64,000 nucleotides of DNA from Desulfovibrio sp. Lineage in GTDB: Bacteria > Desulfobacterota > Desulfovibrionia > Desulfovibrionales > Desulfovibrionaceae. Position 1 is the stretch's first letter, and each line of letters opens with the position of its first letter. A model generated the notes under the pieces. That model ran no database searches. It saw only the letters and a program-made list of their open reading frames with translations, and was not told where the DNA came from. Shown here piece by piece: positions 45,586-54,594 of the stretch. Location of the stretch: NCBI GenBank assembly GCA_031287575.1, contig JAITSV010000006.1:51346-115345 (forward strand). The letters are read 5' to 3'. The position numbers and the translations under genes are program-made.

Positions 45586-46245
45586 ATGCCCAAGGCATTT
45601 TTAGTTGATACAACCCGATGCACGGCATGTCGCGGCTGCCAGATCGCCTGCAAGGAATGGCACGATCTGCCCGCCAACGAGACCAAGCAGCGCGGTTCGC
45701 ACCAGAATCCGCCGGACCTCAACCCCAACAACCTGAAGATCGTCCGCTTCAACGAGCGGATGACCAAGGAAGGCGTTGTGGTCTGGAACTTCTTTCCCGA
45801 CCAGTGCCGCCACTGCGTGACCCCGGTGTGCGTGGACGTGGCCGACATGGCCGTGCCCGGCGCCATGATCAAGGACAAGAAGACCGGCGCCGTGCTGGCC
45901 ACCGAAAAGTCGGCCAAGCTCAGCCCCGCCGACGCCAAGGCGGTTGCCGAGGCCTGTCCGTACAACATCCCTCGCATCGACCCCAAGACCAAGCGCATCA
46001 CCAAGTGCGACATGTGTTTCGACCGCGTTTCCGCGGGCATGCAGCCCATCTGCGTGAAGACCTGCCCCACCGGCACCATGGTCTTCGGCGAGCGCGAGGA
46101 AATACTGGCCGTGGCCGAAAAGCGCCTTGCGTTCGCCAAGGAACGCTTTCCCAAGGCCCATCTGGTGGACATGGAGGACGTGAGCGTGATCTACCTGCTG
46201 GCGGAAGAAAAAGAGCATTACTACGAGTACGCCGGTTTCATGTAG
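45586..46245 (+). CDS. fdhB: Formate dehydrogenase beta (Fe-S) subunit 2
   Basis: 219 aa with AAGGAG upstream. Cys groups RCTACRGCQIAC, QCRHCVTPVC, EACPYN, KCDMCFD and ICVKTCPTGT bind three or four [4Fe-4S] clusters. No transmembrane helix. It is the electron-transfer partner of alpha subunit 2, and the cytochrome encoded two genes later is its likely acceptor or third subunit. Confidence 0.95.
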   Translation: MPKAFLVDTTRCTACRGCQIACKEWHDLPANETKQRGSHQNPPDLNPNNLKIVRFNERMTKEGVVVWNFFPDQCRHCVTPVCVDVADMAVPGAMIKDKKTGAVLATEKSAKLSPADAKAVAEACPYNIPRIDPKTKRITKCDMCFDRVSAGMQPICVKTCPTGTMVFGEREEILAVAEKRLAFAKERFPKAHLVDMEDVSVIYLLAEEKEHYYEYAGFM

Positions 46246-46320
46246 CAGGCTTGCGGGCGCCCTGCGCGCCGCGTTCACCCTTTGATGGAGGCCCCGGCCT
46301 CCGGTTCTCGTGGAGCATTC

Positions 46321-47262
46321 ATGGTCGCCAAACGCCAAAGTGTCGCGGATACGCTGGCTGATGTCACCGCACGTCGTCCTGTCCTTGAACCCGTGCTGCG
46401 GGCCTTCGAACCCCTGCTTTCCGCCGGCGACGCGCTGGCCGGAAAACTGGTGAAGTCCGTGCGCGAGGCGGGCCTGCGCCTGCCGGAACTTCAGTGGGAC
46501 CGCGCCCAGCAGGGGGTATCCCTGCTGGCGGGCGTTCCCCTGGCCGGTGCCGCCGACCCCATGCGCCAGGCGGCGGAAGAACTGCTGCCGCTTCTGACCA
46601 CCATAGAGACGGTGGCGCCGCACGCGGAAGCGCTGCGGGCGTTCTTCCTGCGTCCGGCAGAGGCCGATGACAGCCGCGACGCCCTGGCCGAGGCCGTGGT
46701 GGCGGGCAGGTCCATCGAATCCATCGCCAGTGATGGCGGCGTGGATCCGGAGGTGCTTGCGTTCGTCACCGGCTTCGTGCTGTCCCCGGTGCTGCATGCC
46801 ATGCTTGCCAACGCCCTGCCCGAAGACGGGGAAGCCCCCTGGGACAAGGACGGGGCATGGCAGCAGGGCTACTGCCCGGTGTGCGGCGCCTTTCCCACCA
46901 TCGCCTGGCTGGACAAGCCCATGCTGGACGAAAGGAACGCCTACCTGGCCGGCGGCGGCGGCAAGAAGCATCTGCATTGTTCGCAATGCGGCGCTGGCTG
47001 GAAGTTCCTGCGGGGGGCCTGCCCCTCGTGCGGAAAGGAGGCCAGCGGCACCATGGAAATGCTGCGCGAAACCGAGGCCGCCCGTGGCGAACGGCTGGAC
47101 TGGTGCACCAAGTGCAGCACCTATTGTCCCACCGTGGACCTGCGGGAACGCGAGGCCGTCCCCAACCTGGACGCCCTTGCCCTGGGAATGATGCATCTGG
47201 ACATGGTCGCGGCGCGCAAGAAGTTGCGCCCGCTCAGACCTTCCTTCTGGAATATGTATTGA
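46321..47262 (+). CDS. fdhE: Formate dehydrogenase accessory protein FdhE 2
   Basis: 313 aa from the ATG at 46321 (GTGGAG 6 nt upstream). Metal-binding pairs YCPVCGAFP, HCSQCGAGW, ACPSCGKE and WCTKCSTYC match FdhE. It is paralogous to FdhE 1 but without the repetitive tail. Each formate dehydrogenase operon thus has its own maturation factor. It starts 75 nt after fdhB2 and is followed after 14 nt by the cytochrome gene. Confidence 0.92.
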   Translation: MVAKRQSVADTLADVTARRPVLEPVLRAFEPLLSAGDALAGKLVKSVREAGLRLPELQWDRAQQGVSLLAGVPLAGAADPMRQAAEELLPLLTTIETVAPHAEALRAFFLRPAEADDSRDALAEAVVAGRSIESIASDGGVDPEVLAFVTGFVLSPVLHAMLANALPEDGEAPWDKDGAWQQGYCPVCGAFPTIAWLDKPMLDERNAYLAGGGGKKHLHCSQCGAGWKFLRGACPSCGKEASGTMEMLRETEAARGERLDWCTKCSTYCPTVDLREREAVPNLDALALGMMHLDMVAARKKLRPLRPSFWNMY

Positions 47263-47276
47263 ACAGGAGCACCTTG

Positions 47277-47708
47277 ATGAAATACCTGGTCATCTCCCTG
47301 TTTGCACTGACTTTGCTCGTGGCCGGTACGGCCCTGGCGGCCGACGCCGGGGACGCCGCCAAGGCCCCGAAGAAGGTCATCGAACTGAAGCACGGCACCT
47401 CCAAGCGGATGCACGTGATGTTCAACCACGCCACCCACAAGGACGTGGCGTGCGAGCAGTGTCACCACGACACGCCCGACCCCGCGAAGCCCTTCGCTTC
47501 GTGCACCAACGACGACTGCCATGCCACGCCCGGCCCGCGCGAGCGTGACACCATGAGCATGTTCGTGGCGTACCACGCGAAGGACACCGACCGTTCCTGC
47601 TACGGCTGCCACAAGCAGATGGCCAAGGACAATCCCGGATTCTCGGGCTGCCGTCCCTGCCACATGAGCGCGCAGGCCAAGAAGGAAGCCGCCGCCAAGA
47701 AGAAGTAG
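47277..47708 (+). CDS. Periplasmic tetraheme cytochrome c (class III, cytochrome c3 family)
   Basis: 143 aa with AGGAGC upstream. A signal peptide (MKYLVISLFALTLLVAGTALAA) is followed by four haem-binding motifs: CEQCH 59-63, CTNDDCH 76-82 (a CX4CH type), CYGCH 108-112 and CRPCH 125-129. His residues at about 51, 54, 64 and 100 can serve as axial ligands. Last gene of formate dehydrogenase operon 2, so it should take electrons from FdhAB and pass them to the periplasmic c3 pool or membrane complexes. The C-terminus is Lys/Ala-rich. Confidence 0.93.
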   Translation: MKYLVISLFALTLLVAGTALAADAGDAAKAPKKVIELKHGTSKRMHVMFNHATHKDVACEQCHHDTPDPAKPFASCTNDDCHATPGPRERDTMSMFVAYHAKDTDRSCYGCHKQMAKDNPGFSGCRPCHMSAQAKKEAAAKKK

Positions 47709-48143
47709 CCTTCGCGGCGCACATGCACCGTACGGCCCGCACCGTATGGTCACCACTGCCCACCAGCGCCGACCGGACACCCGGTCGGCGCTTTCCGTGG
47801 AGGGGGGCTGCCGCCCGGCGGCGGGTGGTCCTGCATGGTGCCCCCCTGGCGGAGCCAGCAACGGATATCGGCGGGACTGGGGGGAACTGGGGCGGAACTG
47901 GGGCGGAACTGGAGCAAAGCCACGAACGGATATGCGGATGGGGACAGCCGGGGGAAACCGGCAAACCGGACCGGCCAAGGCCGGTTTTCATTACCCCTCG
48001 ATTATGTCATTGTGAGCACGTATGCTTGGACCAGCACATACCCTTGCCAGTCACGCGAACCATGCAGGGCGTGACCCGCGCGGGATGCACACACCGTATT
48101 GGCCGCACCGGCGGCGGTTTCACCACCTACACGGAACACGCGC
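47709..48143. other. Intergenic region before the ModE-type gene
   Basis: Contains the terminator above, a short tandem array of GGAACTGGGGC units at about 47880-47915, and a second small hairpin (ACCGGCC/GGCCGGT, 47970-47985) followed by TTTT, perhaps a further terminator. No gene is supported. Confidence 0.5.
47765..47795 (+). terminator. Terminator of formate dehydrogenase operon 2
   Basis: Perfect 12-bp stem AGCGCCGACCGG (47765-47776) / CCGGTCGGCGCT (47781-47792), 4-nt loop, then TTTCC; 57 nt after the cytochrome stop. Confidence 0.8.
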
Positions 48144-48563
48144 ATGAGCACCTCTCCCCTTCGCCCCGTCCCGGTCGGCGCCCCCCACCCTCCCCGCCCC
48201 ACCGTCCGCCTGCACCTGTGGCTGGAGGAGGACGGCGAAATGGTCTTCGGCATGGGCCGGGCCATGCTGCTGCTGGCCATCGACGAGCACGGATCGCTGA
48301 AAAAAGCGGCGGAGGCGCTGGGCATGTCGTACCGTGCAGCGTGGGGCAAGCTGAAGCAGACCGAAACCGCCCTGGGCCTGCGCCTGGTGGAAAAGGCGGG
48401 CAGCAACCGCGAAGGGTACCGGCTGACGTCCGCCGGGCGCGAGGCCATGGACCGCTTTCGCGCATGGTTCGCCACCGTGGAGCGGTGTGCGGTGGAGAGC
48501 GCGGCCACGGTGCTGCCGTGGCCGGTCCGCCAGTTCGAGGACAAGGTGCCGGACGGCAAATAG
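48144..48563 (+). CDS. ModE-type (LysR-like winged helix) DNA-binding protein, single domain
   Basis: 139 aa from the ATG at 48144. It matches the N-terminal DNA-binding part of ModE: RLHLWLEEDGEMVFGMGRAMLLLAIDEHGSLKKAAEALGMSYRAAWGKLKQ, then GLRLVEKAGSNREGYRLTSAG. The C-terminal molybdate-binding Mop-type repeats of full ModE are absent, so the effector is unclear; it may bind none or act with another protein. Its place after two Mo/W formate dehydrogenase operons and a molybdenum hydroxylase island suggests it regulates them. Confidence 0.82.
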   Translation: MSTSPLRPVPVGAPHPPRPTVRLHLWLEEDGEMVFGMGRAMLLLAIDEHGSLKKAAEALGMSYRAAWGKLKQTETALGLRLVEKAGSNREGYRLTSAGREAMDRFRAWFATVERCAVESAATVLPWPVRQFEDKVPDGK

Positions 48564-49009
48564 CCCGCCGGGCAAGCCGCCCTTCCCGTCATGTGAACGT
48601 AACGGCCATGCGAACGTAACGGCCATGCGAACGTGACAGCCATGCGGCCTTTCCGGCCGTGCGCCCCTGCTTCCTTCTCACCTTCCCGCCCCATGCCGGA
48701 ATACCCGGCAGGTCCGGCATCCGGACATGCCGTACACGTCACCCGTATACGTCACCCGGGCACACCGCCCGGCAGCCACCCCATGCCGCCAGCCGGGTGT
48801 TGCCCGGTCGCCGGGCTTGACGATGCCCCCTTGCTGTCGCACCTGTTAAGAACGGCCTGACATTTTCGGCCATGATCCGCTCACGGTCCGCCCATGGTCC
48901 GGGCGTGGTCCGAGCCAGGATCGAGCGTGGTCCGGGCGTGGCCGGTTCATGACCGGATGGGACGCATCGCGTCCGCCCCATTCCCCGGCACCTCGCAGCA
49001 AGGAGTCCC
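48564..49009. other. Intergenic region with short tandem repeats
   Basis: Three 17-bp units of the type GAACGTAACGGCCATGC lie at 48595-48645, and GTGGTCCGGGC-type words recur at 48890-48945. No gene, promoter or terminator was recognised. Confidence 0.5.
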
Positions 49010-50293
49010 ATGCACACGTTCCTTCCCCGTGCCCTGTTCCTGTTCGCGGCGGTTTTGTGCGCCAGCCTGTTCGTGTTCATTGGCGGGCAGGTGCTGACCC
49101 TGTCCGACATGGCCGCGCGCATCCATCCGCTGCTGGGCCAGGCGGTGTTCTGGGGCGGCATGGCCGCGTACTTCGCCGCGCTGGGCTGGCTGGCGGCCAC
49201 CTGGTTCCTGCGGCCCCGTCCCCTGGTCCTGCCTCGGGACGCCACGCCCGAGGAACTGCGCGGCTATCTGCGCCGCCTGACCGCACGGCTGCGGAGCAAC
49301 CCGCACCTGCGCGAAGGCGGCCTTGCCCATGCGTTGACCGAACCCGCCTCCGTGACGGCGGGCACCAGCCGTGCTTCGGACTCTCCACCGGAAAAGGCGG
49401 AAGTGGCCGAAGCCGTCGCCCTGTTGCGCGCATTGGACGCCGCCGCCCTGCGCGAAACCAAGCGCACCGCCTCGCGCATCTTCCTGTCCACGGCGGTGGC
49501 CCGCAACGGCAGGCTGGACACGCTCATCGTGCTGGCATTGCTGGCGCGGCTGGTGTGGCGCGTTTCGTCCATCTACGACCAACGGCCCCACCCGCGCGAC
49601 ATGGTGCGCCTGTACATCAACGTGGCGGGCACGGCGCTGGCGGCGGGCGCCCTGGAAGAGGCCGGGCTGGAGGAACACGTCCACGCCCTGCTCGGCCCGC
49701 TGCTCACGGCATCGCCACTGGCCTCGGTGCCGGGGGCCTCGCACGTGGGCACCCTGCTGGCCGCCGCGCTGGTGGACGGCTCCGCCAACGCGCTGCTGGC
49801 CCTGCGGGTGGGCATCGTCACCCGCAACATGCTGTCCCCGGTGCTGCCCGGCTGCCCGGCGCGCCTGAATCCCTACCGCGAATCGGCGGCCCTGCTGGGC
49901 CGCATGACCGCCGGGCTGGTGCGCGCCGTGGTCAAGGCGGCCATGGGCGGCGTGGCCTCGGGCATCCGCTCCGGCCTGGAAGGCACCGCCCGCCGCACCG
50001 CCGACGCGGTGCGCAAGGGAGCGCGGGCCACCGCGCACGGGGTGGGCGGCGTGGTCCACAAGGCGGGCGACATGGCTACCTCCGTGGCCAGGGCCATGCC
50101 CTTCCGGGATGATGCCCACCCGGAAGACAGCGGACACGATACCCCCACCGCGCCGCCGCGCAGCACCATTGCGCCGCACGCCCATGCCCCCCGCGCGGGT
50201 GAACCCGCCCACACCCCGGACGACGCGGCCATGCCTTCCCTCCGTGCCCGCATCCCCAATCCGTTGCGCCTGTTTCGCAAAAAGCGCGACTGA
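49010..50293 (+). CDS. DUF697-like inner-membrane protein
   Basis: 427 aa, RBS CAAGGAG. Two N-terminal transmembrane helices (FLFAAVLCASLFVFIGGQVL and AVFWGGMAAYFAALGWLAATWF), a charged linker, then a region resembling DUF697/YcjF (FLSTAVARNGRLDTLIVLALLARLVWRVSSIYDQRP, ARLVWR core) with hydrophobic helices up to about residue 300, and a long polar tail. YcjF-like proteins are membrane-associated and of unknown function, often near stress genes. The gene stands alone. Its 3' end, with the stop, is repeated just downstream. Confidence 0.75.
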   Translation: MHTFLPRALFLFAAVLCASLFVFIGGQVLTLSDMAARIHPLLGQAVFWGGMAAYFAALGWLAATWFLRPRPLVLPRDATPEELRGYLRRLTARLRSNPHLREGGLAHALTEPASVTAGTSRASDSPPEKAEVAEAVALLRALDAAALRETKRTASRIFLSTAVARNGRLDTLIVLALLARLVWRVSSIYDQRPHPRDMVRLYINVAGTALAAGALEEAGLEEHVHALLGPLLTASPLASVPGASHVGTLLAAALVDGSANALLALRVGIVTRNMLSPVLPGCPARLNPYRESAALLGRMTAGLVRAVVKAAMGGVASGIRSGLEGTARRTADAVRKGARATAHGVGGVVHKAGDMATSVARAMPFRDDAHPEDSGHDTPTAPPRSTIAPHAHAPRAGEPAHTPDDAAMPSLRARIPNPLRLFRKKRD

Positions 50294-50347
50294 CGCCCCT
50301 TACCGCCCCCTTTCCGCCTGTTTCGCAAGAAGCGCGACTGACGCCCC
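50267..50347 (+). repeat. 33-bp direct repeat (48-bp period) spanning a stop codon
   Basis: Copies at 50267-50299 and 50315-50347 differ at one base. The first holds the last codons and TGA of the DUF697-like gene, and the second repeats them outside the gene. Confidence 0.9.
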
Positions 50348-50399
50348 GTTCATTTTCCCCGCATTTCCTCCCCGTTACCTTCTCCGCCGCCCAACGCAC

Positions 50400-50429
50400 G
50401 GCGGCCCGCAGCATGTGCCACGGGCCGCC
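50400..50429 (-). terminator. Hairpin after aguA
   Basis: 9-bp stem GGCGGCCCG (50400-50408) / CGGGCCGCC (50421-50429) between convergent genes, about 40 nt beyond the aguA stop. There is no T-run. Confidence 0.4.
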
Positions 50430-50470
50430 CACTGTCGGAAGGGAAGACAGCGCGATGTCGTCGGCGGGGA

Positions 50471-51625
50471 TCAGAACGGAGGCAGCGGCCTGCCCGCGGG
50501 CTGCTGCTGGGTGATGCAGTGGACGCCGCCCCCGCCCCGGAAGATGTCCAGCGAGTGCACCTGCACCACCTCGCGCCCCGGAAAGACCCGGCGCAGGGTC
50601 TCGAAGGCGACCCTGTCCTGCGCATTCGGCGAATTCAGCGGGTCCGGCGAGGTTTGCCTGTCGCCCGGCTCGCCGAAGGCGGACATGACGATGCCCCCGT
50701 TGGCCACGTAGAAGTTGATGTACGAAAGGTCCATCCGCTTGCCGCCATGGTCCACGCGGGCGGGCTGGTCGATGGTGATGATCTCGAACGGCCTGCCGCA
50801 GGCGTCGGTGGTCAGTTCCAGCCGCCGCAGGTTGTCCTGGTAGACGGCGTGGTTATGGTCCTCCGGGTCGTCGCAGCGGTGCAGCAGCACCACGCCGGGC
50901 CGGGCGAAGCTGGCCACGATGTCCACGTGCCCGTGGGTGTCGTCGCCCTCCAGCCCCTCGCCCAGCCAGACCACCTTGCGCACGCCGAGGTACGCGCCGA
51001 ACAGTTCCTCGAAGTCGGCCTTGGTCATGCCCGCGTTGCGGCGCGGGTCCAGCAGGCACTGCTCGGTGGTGACCAGGGTGCCCTGCCCGTCCACGTGGAT
51101 GGACCCGCCCTCCAGGATGAACGGCGCGGCGTAGCGCCGCATGCCCAGACGCGACAGGATCAGCTGGGCCACCCCGTCGTCGTGGGTGGGTTCGTCGTAG
51201 GTGTGCCCCCAGGCGTTGAACAGCCAGTGCACCCCCGCCACCCCGCCCGCCCCGTCCACCAGGAAGGTGGGGCCGAAGTCGCGCATCCAGGCATCCTCGA
51301 TGGGCGCGGGCAGTACGGTCACGGTGGGGCCGCACAGGGCGGCGGCGGCCTGGGCGTCTTCCGGGCGGGCCAGCATGGTCACCGGCTCGAACCGGGCAAT
51401 GGCCCGCGCCACCGAGGCATACGACGCCCGCGCCGGTTCCAGTGCGTCCAGCCACAGCGGGCCGGGGCACGGCCAGGCCATCCAGCAGCCCGCGTGCGGC
51501 TCCCATTCGGCGGGCATGTGCAGCCCGTCGCAGGCGGGGGCGCGCACCGGCAGCCGCACCGGCGCGTATCGTGGCGGCGTGAGTGCGGTGCGCCTCACGT
51601 CGGTATCCTCCTGTGTCATGAACAT
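50471..51625 (-). CDS. aguA: Agmatine deiminase
   Basis: 384 aa. Peptidyl-arginine-deiminase fold: MPAEWEPHAGCWMAWP, IEDAWMRDFGPTFLVD, EGGSIHVDGQGTLVTTEQCLL, DDTHGHVDIVASF, and the catalytic Cys370 in GGGGVHCITQQ. It converts agmatine to N-carbamoylputrescine plus ammonia. The next step, AguB, is encoded 11 kb away at the other end of the same locus. Its start lies only 3 nt after the aldehyde dehydrogenase stop, so it is the last gene of that operon. Confidence 0.95.
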   Translation of the reverse strand: MFMTQEDTDVRRTALTPPRYAPVRLPVRAPACDGLHMPAEWEPHAGCWMAWPCPGPLWLDALEPARASYASVARAIARFEPVTMLARPEDAQAAAALCGPTVTVLPAPIEDAWMRDFGPTFLVDGAGGVAGVHWLFNAWGHTYDEPTHDDGVAQLILSRLGMRRYAAPFILEGGSIHVDGQGTLVTTEQCLLDPRRNAGMTKADFEELFGAYLGVRKVVWLGEGLEGDDTHGHVDIVASFARPGVVLLHRCDDPEDHNHAVYQDNLRRLELTTDACGRPFEIITIDQPARVDHGGKRMDLSYINFYVANGGIVMSAFGEPGDRQTSPDPLNSPNAQDRVAFETLRRVFPGREVVQVHSLDIFRGGGGVHCITQQQPAGRPLPPF

Positions 51626-51628
51626 GGG

Positions 51629-53068
51629 CTACCCCTGGTTGATCATGACGTGCTTGGTGATCTGGTAGTCGCCCACCGCCTCGCTGGACAGGTCCTTGCC
51701 GAAGCCGGACTGCTTGAAGCCGCCGTGGGGCGTTTCCGAGGTCAGCGGCAGGTGGTCGTTGATCCACACGGTGCCGAATTCCAGCGCGGCGGAAACGCGC
51801 ATGGCGCGGCCCACGTCGCTGGTGAACACCGAAGAGGCAAGCCCGTAGACCACGTCGTTGGCCAGGCGCACGGCATCGTCCTCGGTATCGAAGGGCAACA
51901 CGGTCAGCACCGGGCCGAACACCTCTTCCTGCACGATCTCGGCCTTCTGGTCCGCATCGACGATGACCGTGGGCTCGTAGTAGTACCCGGCGCCGCCCCC
52001 CACGCTGGCGGGCTTGCCGCCGCACAGCACCTTTGCCCCGGCGGCGCGGGCGCGGTCCACGAAGCCGCCGACGGACGCCAGATGCCCGGCGGACACCAGC
52101 GGGCCCATCTGGGTGGCCCCGTCGAAGGGGTCGCCCACGACCACGCCCTGCATGGCCGCCACCAGCGCGTCGGTGACCTGCGCCAGCTTGTCGCGCTGCA
52201 CGTAGACGCGGGTGGCCGCCGTGCAGTCCTGCCCGGTGTTGCAGAACGCGGCCAGCGAGGCCTTGGCGGCCACCAGGTCCACGTCGGCATCGCCGAAGAC
52301 CACCAGCGGCGCCTTGCCGCCCAGTTCCAGATGCACGCGCTTCAGGGTGTCCGCCGCCGTGCGCATGACCGAGCGGCCCGTTTCCGTGGCCCCGGTCAGG
52401 CTGACCATGCGGATGTCGGGATGCCTGACCAGCATCTCGCCCACGTTGCCGGTGATCACGTTGACCACCCCGTCGGGAATGCCCGCCCGCGCGGTCAGCT
52501 CCGCCAGCATCAGCGCCGTGCGCGGCGTGATGGTGGCGGGTTTCAGCACCGCCGTGCATCCGGCGGCAAGGGCGGGCCCCAGCTTCCACACCGCCATGAG
52601 CAGCGGGTAGTTCCACGGGGCGATCTGGCCCACCACCCCCACCGGCTCGCGCCGGTAGATGGAGGTGTAGCCGGGCATGTATTCACCGGCATGGTGGCCG
52701 TGCGTGTCGCGCACGGCGGCGGCGAAGAAGCGCAGGTTGTCCACGCAGAACGGCAGGTCGCCCCCCAGGCTGAGGAACTCGTACGGCTTGCCGGTGTCTT
52801 CCGACTCCACGCGGGCGAAGGCCTCCATGTTGGCCTCCAGCAGGTCCGCCAGCTTCCACAGCGCCTTGGAACGCGCGCCGGGCGACAGGCGCGACCAGCG
52901 CCCGTCGCAGAAGGCGGCCTTGGCGGCGGCCACGGCCTTGTCCACGTCCGCCGCCGTGGCGGCGATGACGGTGCCCACGGTTTGGCGGGTGGCGGGGTTT
53001 TCCACGGGCAGGGTGCGCCCTCCGGCGCCTTCGGTCCACGCGCCGTCTATCCAGAGCTTCATGTCCAT
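51629..53068 (-). CDS. Aldehyde dehydrogenase, probably gamma-aminobutyraldehyde dehydrogenase
   Basis: 479 aa, start at 53068 (GGAGG 7 nt upstream). NAD-binding GAT(E)TGRSV region, catalytic Glu in LELGGKAP, catalytic Cys in NTGQDCTAATRVYV and the C-terminal EVFGPVLTVLPF are complete. The CTAATR wording is that of the betaine/gamma-aminobutyraldehyde group (PatD-like). Between a putrescine aminotransferase and agmatine deiminase, it should oxidise gamma-aminobutyraldehyde to GABA. Confidence 0.9.
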   Translation of the reverse strand: MDMKLWIDGAWTEGAGGRTLPVENPATRQTVGTVIAATAADVDKAVAAAKAAFCDGRWSRLSPGARSKALWKLADLLEANMEAFARVESEDTGKPYEFLSLGGDLPFCVDNLRFFAAAVRDTHGHHAGEYMPGYTSIYRREPVGVVGQIAPWNYPLLMAVWKLGPALAAGCTAVLKPATITPRTALMLAELTARAGIPDGVVNVITGNVGEMLVRHPDIRMVSLTGATETGRSVMRTAADTLKRVHLELGGKAPLVVFGDADVDLVAAKASLAAFCNTGQDCTAATRVYVQRDKLAQVTDALVAAMQGVVVGDPFDGATQMGPLVSAGHLASVGGFVDRARAAGAKVLCGGKPASVGGGAGYYYEPTVIVDADQKAEIVQEEVFGPVLTVLPFDTEDDAVRLANDVVYGLASSVFTSDVGRAMRVSAALEFGTVWINDHLPLTSETPHGGFKQSGFGKDLSSEAVGDYQITKHVMINQG

Positions 53069-53112
53069 TGCTGGCCTCCTTTGGCGGCGTGCAGCACTAA
53101 CGTCTCGGCCGC

Positions 53113-53145
53113 AATTCGGATTTTTGTTCGCTGGCAAGGAAAACG
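53113..53145. repeat. Intergenic element related to 54823-54855, copy 1
   Basis: The words GGATTTTT, GTTC, GGCAAGGAA lie in the same order as in the copy after potD. It is placed between patA and the aldehyde dehydrogenase gene. Confidence 0.4.
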
Positions 53146-53241
53146 AGTCTGCCGTGGAGGGAGTATACTTTTATGGTATTTGACCGGAACGGCTGATGCA
53201 GTTTGACGATGCCAGCGGGCAAAAGGCCGAGTTGCCATCAG

Positions 53242-54594
53242 TTAGGCACGAATGTGGCGGAGAACGTCCTCCAGCCGGTTCAGGACCTCATCCAGAAGTT
53301 CCATGGGCGTGTTCAGGGCGGGCTCGATGCGGATGCACTCCGAGTTGGTCAGGGTGCCCGCCGTCAGCACGTTGCGGGCGAACAGCCCTGCGGCCACCTT
53401 GTAGCCGGTCTCCCCATCCAGGAAGTCCATGCCGATGAGCAGGCCCTTGCCGCGAATCTCGCGGAAGATGCCAGGGTAGCGTTCCTGCAGGTCGTGCAGG
53501 CGCTCCAGCATGTACTCGCCCTTGGCCTTGGCCTGTCCGGGCAGGTCCTCGTCCAGCATCACCTCTATGCCCGCCAGGGCGGACGCGCAGGCCAGCGGGT
53601 TGCCGCCGGTGGTGGTGGTGTGCATGAACGGGTTGGGCTCCATGACCTTCCAGATTTCCGGCGTGGCCATGAACGCGGACAGGGGCACCACGCCGCCGCC
53701 CAGCGCCTTGCCGAAGCACATGATGTCCGGTTCCACGCCCCAGTGGTCCACGCCGAACACGGTGCCGGTGCGCCCGAAGCCGGTCTGCACCTCGTCGGCG
53801 ATGAGCAGCACGCCGTACCGGGTGCAGATTTCGCGCAGGCGGGGCCAGAAGTCGTCGGGCGGCACCACGGCGCCCGCCTCGCCCTGGATGGGTTCGGCGA
53901 TGACGGCGGCAATGCCCGCGCCCACGGCCTGGGCCGAAGCCAGGATGCGCTCCACCGCGTCGGCGTCGCCGAAGGGGGCAAACTGCACGCCGCCCAGCAG
54001 GGGCAGCAGGGGTTCGCGGAACACCGACTTGCCCATCACCGAAAGCGCCCCCAGCGTCTTGCCGTGAAAGCCCTTGAGCATGGACACGAAACCCGACTTG
54101 CCGGTGTAGAACTTGGCCAGCTTCAGCGCGCCCTCGATGGCCTCGGTGCCGCTGTTGGCGAAGAACCCGTACTGGATGTCGCCGGGGGTCAGCGCGGCCA
54201 GCACCTTGGCCAGTTGCGCCCGCAGGGGGTCCAGCATTTCCTGGCTGTACTGGGGCGAACGGTCGAGCTGGGCCTTTACCGCCTCGACGATGCGCGGATG
54301 GCGGATGCCGTGGCTGTACAGGCCGAAGCCGCCCAGCATGTCGATGTATTCGCGGTCCAGCGCGTCGCGCAGGATGGACCCGCTGCCAACCCATTCGGTT
54401 ACCGCGAAGCCGCCCGATTCCGTGACGGACTTGCGGTACTGCAGGAAGCCCTTGTTGATGTGGTTGGCGAAATTTTCCGCGGTGTCGCGGGCGATGCGTT
54501 CGCGCTCCTCACGGGTGATGGCGTCCGCCGGGCGGCGGACAATGTCCAGAATGCGGGTTGCTTCCTGCTTTGCGAGAGCGATGTCGCGGCTCAT
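53242..54594 (-). CDS. patA: Putrescine aminotransferase (class III)
   Basis: 450 aa. PLP-dependent class III fold: FFANSGTEAIEGALKLAKFYTGK, GFHGKTLGALSVMGK, IADEVQTGFGRTGT and the Schiff-base Lys in MCFGKALGGGVVPLSAF. The N-terminus (residues 1-75) and overall length agree with E. coli YgjG/PatA. It moves the amino group of putrescine to 2-oxoglutarate (or pyruvate), giving gamma-aminobutyraldehyde. It lies downstream of potD and upstream of the aldehyde dehydrogenase. Confidence 0.92.
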   Translation of the reverse strand: MSRDIALAKQEATRILDIVRRPADAITREERERIARDTAENFANHINKGFLQYRKSVTESGGFAVTEWVGSGSILRDALDREYIDMLGGFGLYSHGIRHPRIVEAVKAQLDRSPQYSQEMLDPLRAQLAKVLAALTPGDIQYGFFANSGTEAIEGALKLAKFYTGKSGFVSMLKGFHGKTLGALSVMGKSVFREPLLPLLGGVQFAPFGDADAVERILASAQAVGAGIAAVIAEPIQGEAGAVVPPDDFWPRLREICTRYGVLLIADEVQTGFGRTGTVFGVDHWGVEPDIMCFGKALGGGVVPLSAFMATPEIWKVMEPNPFMHTTTTGGNPLACASALAGIEVMLDEDLPGQAKAKGEYMLERLHDLQERYPGIFREIRGKGLLIGMDFLDGETGYKVAAGLFARNVLTAGTLTNSECIRIEPALNTPMELLDEVLNRLEDVLRHIRA

